Assembly (NCBI GenBank): GCA_021153565.1
Contig: JAJKJU010000212.1
Location: 1-40,009, forward strand
Length of the DNA stretch: 40,009 nt
Source: Rhizobacter sp.
GTDB lineage: Bacteria; Pseudomonadota; Gammaproteobacteria; Burkholderiales; Burkholderiaceae_C
Reading direction: 5' to 3'
The notes under the pieces were generated by a model. The model was given only the letters and a program-made list of their open reading frames with translations. It was not told where the DNA came from and searched no databases. Positions 35,731 to 40,009 of the stretch are shown here, one piece after another (position 1 is the first letter of the stretch; each line of letters begins with the position of its first letter). A program made the translations under genes and the position numbers.

Positions 35731-38283
35731 CTATTCCTGCGCGGCCCTGCGCAAGGTCTCGACCACCGGCCGTCGCAGCACGTCGCGCAACCCCCACCAT
35801 CCCGCGGCCAAGGCCAGCAGGGCACCTGCCACGCCGCCTGCCAGGGGCACCATGGGCGAGGCGTTCCAACTGAACTCGAAAGCGTACCGAGCCAACGCCC
35901 AACCCACTGCGATCGCGGCCAGCGATGCGAGCACGCCGGCCAATGCGCCTACACCCAGAAGCTCCGCCCGCTGCACTTGCGCGAGCAGCTTGCCGCTCGC
36001 ACCCAGGGCGCGCATGACGGCAAACTCGCGGGCTCGCGACTCACGCGTCGCAGTGACAGCCGCGAACAGCACGACCAGGCCCGCCGCTAGCGTGAAGCCG
36101 AACAGAAACTCCACCGCCCGGATCACCTGGTCCAGCACGCGCTGGACCTGCCCGATGGAGGCCGACACGTCGATGTTGGTGATGTTCGGAAACTCACGAC
36201 TCAGGGCGTTGTCGAATCCCGGTTTGGAAGGCGCCCTGAATGCGGCGATGTAGGTCACAGGCACGTCCTTCATCTGCGCAGTCGGGAACATCACGAAGAA
36301 GTTGACGCGCATCGAGCTCCAATCCACCTTGCGCAGGCTGGTGATGCGGCCTTCCGCCGCTTGCCCACCGATGTCGAAACGAAGCCTGTCGCCGAGCTTG
36401 AGATTCAGCGTCTGCGCGAGGCCATCTTCGACGCTCAGGCCATTGGCTTCATCCACGGTCCACTTGCCGCCGCTCAATTGGTTGTGCGACGGCAGCGTGC
36501 CCGAATGGCTGAGGTTGAACTCGCGGTCCAGGAGGCGCTTGGCGCGTTCTTCGACCATGTCGTCCGGAGTCACGTTCCGACCATTGATTGCGACCAGACG
36601 GCCGCGGATCATCGGGTACCAGTCGTACTGCTTCACCCCCGCGCCGCCGAGCGCGTTGCGGAATGCCTGCCCCTGCTCGGGCTGGATGTTGATGATGAAG
36701 CGATCGGGCGCATCGGGCGGCGTGGCCTTGCGCCAGCTTCCGATGAGGTCGGTGCGCAAGAGCACAAGCAGCACCAGCGCGAGCAGGCCCACGCTGAGCG
36801 CCGACACCTGCAGCACCGCGAAGCCGGGGCGCGCGGCGATCTGCCGCGTGGCAAGCACCAGCCATCGAGGCGCACGGGCCTGCGGCACCGCACGGCGCAA
36901 AACGATGACGGCAAGCCAACTCAAGAGCGCGAAGAGAGCGATGGCGCCAGCGAATCCGCCGACCACGATCAGTCCAAGTCTGAGGCTGGACGACACCGAC
37001 AACAGCAGCGCGACAAAACCCAAGGTTCCCGCCGCCAGCACGGCGATCGACGCGGGCTTGAGCCCCCCCACGTCGCGCCGGATGACGCGCAGCGGCGGCA
37101 CGCGCGACAACTGCAGCACCGGCGGCAGTCCGAAGCCCATCAGCATGGTGATGCCCATGCCGGCAGCAAAGAGGGCAGGCCAGATGGTAGGCGCGGGCAG
37201 CGACGCACTGACCAGCCCCGCGAGCAGCCAGACGAACATGTAGTGCACGGAGAAGCCCAGCACCACGCCTGCGGCGCTCGCGATGACGCCCGCCAGCATG
37301 AACTCAACGAGGTACTGCAAGGCGATGCTTCGCTGCGACTGGCCGAGCACGCGCAACATCGCACAATCGTCGAGGTGGCCGTTGGCGAAATCGCGCGCTG
37401 CAATGCCGACAGCCACGGCAGCCAGCAATGCCGTCAATAGCGCGACGAGGTTCAGGAATTTCTCAGCCCGGTTCAAGGTCTGCTGCATCTCCGGCCGTCC
37501 GGAGGCGAAGGATTCCACCCTCATGCCGCGCAGGTTCTGGCTCTTGATCTGCGCCTCGGACCAGTTGGTGAAGTTGCGCACCACCTCGTCGTTGCCGCCG
37601 GGGGACGCGACCGCGACGCGATAAGTGACGCGGCTCGCGGGCTGGACGAGGCCCGTCGACGCGAGGTCCGCCTCGTTGAGCATCACGCGCGGCGCAAAGC
37701 TCGTGATGCCGGTGCCACGGTCGGGTTCGATGACGATGATCTGGGTGATGCGCAGTGCCGCATCCCCCAGTAGAAGCAAGTCGCCGACCTTGAGGTTGAG
37801 TCCGTCGAGCAGCGCCGCGTCGACCCACGCGGTTCCCGGGTCGGGGGGGCGTGCCACGTTATGCGCAATGGAGCCCGCGCCTGCTCGCACACTCAGTTCG
37901 CCGCGCAAGGGGTAGCCCGAGCTCACCGCCTTCACGCCCACCAGCCGCGTCGCACCGCCCTTGGCGTCAGGTGCTCGGCCCATGCTCGGGAAGACGGCCG
38001 TGGTCGCCACGGTCAGCCCCATCTCGCGCGCCTTGGCGGCAAACGATTCGGGCGCGGGCTGGTCGCTCGCGATGATTGCGTCGCCGCCCAGCAGTTGCCG
38101 CGCGTCGCGCGCAAGGCCATGGTTGAGGCGGTCGGCAAAGAAACCCACGGCGCTCAGCGCGGCGACGGCCAGCGTCACGGCCACCATCAGCAGCCGCAAT
38201 TCCCCGGCACGGAAGTCTCGCGTCAGTTGACGCCAGGCGAGATGCCAGAGGGAGGCGGGGCGAAGCGGCTTGGGCGTGTCCAT
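35731..38283 (-). CDS. ABC transporter permease, FtsX-like (YbbP type)
   Basis: 850 residues. An N-terminal transmembrane helix (LRLLMVAVTLAVAALSAVGF) is followed by a large periplasmic domain (about 50-265), a helix cluster at about 270-375 (first FtsX domain), further helices to about 500, a second periplasmic domain (about 520-715) and a final FtsX domain of three helices (about 725-840, with ATRESRAREFAVMRALGAS). This double-FtsX layout and length match E. coli YbbP, which works with the ATPase YbbA, possibly with the esterase TesA. The partner ATPase is not next to it here. Substrate is unknown; lipid-related or toxic compounds are guesses from family knowledge. ATG 38283 gives MDTPKPLRPASLWHLAWRQL. 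Confidence 0.9.
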   Translation of the reverse strand: MDTPKPLRPASLWHLAWRQLTRDFRAGELRLLMVAVTLAVAALSAVGFFADRLNHGLARDARQLLGGDAIIASDQPAPESFAAKAREMGLTVATTAVFPSMGRAPDAKGGATRLVGVKAVSSGYPLRGELSVRAGAGSIAHNVARPPDPGTAWVDAALLDGLNLKVGDLLLLGDAALRITQIIVIEPDRGTGITSFAPRVMLNEADLASTGLVQPASRVTYRVAVASPGGNDEVVRNFTNWSEAQIKSQNLRGMRVESFASGRPEMQQTLNRAEKFLNLVALLTALLAAVAVGIAARDFANGHLDDCAMLRVLGQSQRSIALQYLVEFMLAGVIASAAGVVLGFSVHYMFVWLLAGLVSASLPAPTIWPALFAAGMGITMLMGFGLPPVLQLSRVPPLRVIRRDVGGLKPASIAVLAAGTLGFVALLLSVSSSLRLGLIVVGGFAGAIALFALLSWLAVIVLRRAVPQARAPRWLVLATRQIAARPGFAVLQVSALSVGLLALVLLVLLRTDLIGSWRKATPPDAPDRFIINIQPEQGQAFRNALGGAGVKQYDWYPMIRGRLVAINGRNVTPDDMVEERAKRLLDREFNLSHSGTLPSHNQLSGGKWTVDEANGLSVEDGLAQTLNLKLGDRLRFDIGGQAAEGRITSLRKVDWSSMRVNFFVMFPTAQMKDVPVTYIAAFRAPSKPGFDNALSREFPNITNIDVSASIGQVQRVLDQVIRAVEFLFGFTLAAGLVVLFAAVTATRESRAREFAVMRALGASGKLLAQVQRAELLGVGALAGVLASLAAIAVGWALARYAFEFSWNASPMVPLAGGVAGALLALAAGWWGLRDVLRRPVVETLRRAAQE

Positions 38284-38371
38284 CGTCGCGACCTTACACG
38301 CGATTCCTATCCCGGGCGAAACCAGGGAATGTGCGCGCGCGGGAGGCCAATCGGGATTGCATCAGCGTCTC

Positions 38372-38492
38372 AGAGGCTCTCTCAACTAGGCGCAAAGCGC
38401 AGCCATAGCTCGTGCTATGGCGAGCATTTGCACCGACGAGCAGGGGCCTTTTGGCGTGATGAGCGGGCATGATCGAAATACTCTCAGCCTCT
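38372..38492 (-). repeat. Palindromic repeat family P1, copy C (shortened)
   Basis: Minus-strand orientation. One arm and the centre (CATAGCACGAGCTATG) are complete, but most of the other arm is missing, leaving AGAGGCTCTCTCA at the far end. It lies 89 bp from the permease start and is inverted with respect to copy D, 150 bp away. Confidence 0.88.
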
Positions 38493-38642
38493 CAGTACGG
38501 GTCTCGCGAGGTTGACGTCGGGCGGTCTGAATTGGTTCCATTCCGGCGCTCCAGTAGGAGCGCAGCCGTCGTTCCGTCTTTCGCCTTTTCACACATGCCT
38601 TCGCAGGCGCGCACAGGCACGTGTCATCCCTGGGGTCAACTG

Positions 38643-38803
38643 AGAGGCTGAGAGTATTTCGATCATGGCCGCTCATCACGCCAAAAGACCCCTGCTCGTC
38701 GTTGCAAATGCTCGCCATAGCCCGGGCTATGGCTGCACTTTGCGCCTAAATCAGGCGCCTTTTGACGTGCTGCTCGGACACGCTCGAATTACTCTCAGCC
38801 TCC
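38643..38803 (+). repeat. Palindromic repeat family P1, copy D (full length)
   Basis: A 161-bp element with end AGAGGCTGAGAGTATTTCGA, centre CATAGCCCGGGCTATG and far end CTCGAATTACTCTCAGCCTC. It is closely similar to copy B. Together with copy C it forms an inverted pair around 38493-38642, which contains no gene. The 574-bp gap between the permease and the AraC gene is made up of these two repeats and short flanks. Confidence 0.9.
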
Positions 38804-38857
38804 GAGGAAGGCCGAGCGCAATGCCCGGCATACGGCCGGCACATCTACCAATGCATC

Positions 38858-39871
38858 ATGCAAGCGACGACTGATCAGAAATCACACCACTCCGTCGTAA
38901 CGAGTCGGTCAATGACCACGGCGTCGGTGCCTCAGCGGCAACGCCTCGAGTACTGGCTAGAAATGGTGTGTTCCACGTACTGCCATCTCGAATGCGACCC
39001 CCCCGAGGACATGCAAATCTTCGGCGACATCCGGTTCGGCCAGGTCGGCGCCGTTCAGTTCACGGAGTTGTTATCCAATTGCCGGGGAGTTCGGCGAACG
39101 CAGGAGCGCATTCGCAGCAGCGACGAAGACGACTATCTGGTCCTCGTTCAGCGCGAGGGAAGCGCAGTGATGCAGCAGGACGGCCGCACGGCAATCTTGA
39201 ATCCCGGCGACTTTGTGTTTCACGCCTGCAGCAGACCCTACGAGTTGCACTTTGACCAACCACGCCATCACTTGAACGTGTTGCGGCTGAAGCGTTCTCA
39301 ATTGGAGAATCACGTCGGCGACCTGGACGAATTGACCGCCACGACGGTTTCACGGCAGGAGGTGGCGAGTCAACTGCTGCTGTCGATGATCGAAACGCTT
39401 CACCGCAACGCCGATCAGTTGCATCCTTCGTCGGCGCCCGGCGTCTCGGACGCGATCACCAGCATCATCGGCGCTGGGCTGCGCAGCCTGCCGAAGGCAA
39501 ACTTGCGCAAGACTTCGAACCTGACGGCTTACCACTTGGCGCGCATCAAGGCTCACGTGCAGAAGCACTTGCACGACCCAAATCTGTCTGTCGGGTCCAT
39601 CGCGTCGGCGATGCAGCTCTCGCCGGATCATGTCTGCAAGCTATTCCGTGGCGAACCGACTCCCCTGTCTCGCCTGATCTGGCGGATGCGTCTCGACGCA
39701 TGTCGCCGCGATCTGGCCGATCCACGCCAGGCGACGCGCAGCATGAGCGACATCGCCTTCTCTTGGGGCTTCAACGATGCCGCACACTTCAGCCGCACCT
39801 TCCGCGAACGGCTGGGCATGTCTCCCCGACAGTGGCGCAATCAAGAACTTCTTGCCAAGAACAACAAGTAG
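38858..39871 (+). CDS. AraC-family transcriptional regulator
   Basis: About 337 residues. The N-terminal half resembles the AraC_binding_2 (cupin-like) ligand domain: PQRQRLEYWLEMVCS near the start, then YLVLVQREGSAVMQQDGR, LNPGDFVFHACSRPYELHF. The C-terminal half (about 240-335) is a double helix-turn-helix with LSVGSIASAMQLSPDHVCKL and the AraC signature MSDIAFSWGFNDAAHFSRTF followed by RERLGMSPRQWR. It is a DNA-binding activator or repressor of unknown target. The start is uncertain: ATG 38858 is chosen to keep residues before the PQRQRLEYW motif, ATG 38912 is the alternative; neither has a strong ribosome binding site. Copy D of the P1 repeat ends 54 bp upstream. Confidence 0.88.
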   Translation: MQATTDQKSHHSVVTSRSMTTASVPQRQRLEYWLEMVCSTYCHLECDPPEDMQIFGDIRFGQVGAVQFTELLSNCRGVRRTQERIRSSDEDDYLVLVQREGSAVMQQDGRTAILNPGDFVFHACSRPYELHFDQPRHHLNVLRLKRSQLENHVGDLDELTATTVSRQEVASQLLLSMIETLHRNADQLHPSSAPGVSDAITSIIGAGLRSLPKANLRKTSNLTAYHLARIKAHVQKHLHDPNLSVGSIASAMQLSPDHVCKLFRGEPTPLSRLIWRMRLDACRRDLADPRQATRSMSDIAFSWGFNDAAHFSRTFRERLGMSPRQWRNQELLAKNNK

Positions 39872-39888
39872 CCTGCCTTGCAGGCAGG
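39872..39888 (+). terminator. Hairpin after the AraC-family gene
   Basis: CCTGCCT, loop TGC, AGGCAGG: a 7-bp GC-rich stem immediately after the stop codon. The following GCGCAAAACC is not a T-run, so termination strength is uncertain. Confidence 0.45.
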
Positions 39889-40009
39889 GCGCAAAACCTC
39901 CAGCCTCTTAAGGATTTGGATCGCGGTAGAGACACCCATTGCTGGACGCCCCCCGCACAGATCCCAGCGGGCGTAATTCACGCACTGGGCTCCTACCTTG
40001 GGTGTGTGA
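39889..40009. other. End of window, nothing identified
   Basis: The last 121 bases contain no complete gene, repeat copy or RNA gene that I can recognise. Confidence 0.3.

Noticed and set aside
38386-38718. Open frames beginning MASICNDEQG or MAAHHAKRP across P1 repeats (also near 6755 and 32581)
   Set aside because: They recur wherever the palindromic repeat occurs, on either strand, without ribosome binding sites; they are products of the repeat, not genes.

Overview
The window looks like a chromosomal segment of a motile betaproteobacterium (Burkholderiales, most like Comamonadaceae). The evidence is high GC, the gene order fliE | fliFGHIJK-LMNOPQR, closely related chemotaxis proteins, and REP-type palindromes of a kind common in that family. 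This placement is inferred from protein and repeat character; no database search was run.

Layout. (1) 1-6195: the 3' end of a DUF1329 gene, then a giant Ser/Thr-kinase-like/AAA ATPase/GAF/PAS/histidine kinase. (2) 6196-6829: no convincing gene, ending in a palindromic repeat. (3) 6830-19107: an almost complete flagellar basal body, switch and type III export locus, with fliE divergent from fliF and then fliG, H, I, J, K, L, M, N, O, P, Q, R. (4) 19224-25214: signalling genes: a receiver/HD-GYP protein, a hybrid kinase with two receivers and an HPt domain, and a convergent NarX/NarL-like pair whose kinase carries an N-terminal receiver. (5) 25255-32461: a chemotaxis operon with a small ORF, a CheZ-like protein, cheY, cheA, a damaged MCP, an intact MCP and cheW. 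(6) 32462-35730: an accessory island with palindromic repeats, a lipoprotein, a small integron-type cassette array on the minus strand (alarmone-hydrolase-like HD gene, attC, RelE/ParE toxin-antitoxin pair, attC, small unknown gene) and a 166-bp copy of the cheW 3' end. (7) 35731-40009: a large FtsX/YbbP-type permease, two inverted palindromic repeats and an AraC-family regulator.

How it works together: regions 3 and 5 encode the motor and its steering (CheA/CheW/MCP to CheY to FliM/FliN). Region 4 could join environmental input and c-di-GMP turnover to motility, by position only. The most notable signals are the integrase-less attC cassette array bounded by cheW-derived sequence, two families of about 160-bp long imperfect palindromes, and an MCP gene that has lost parts of its sensor and C-terminal regions and ends exactly at a palindrome. 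No integron integrase, transposase, CRISPR array, tRNA or rRNA was recognised.
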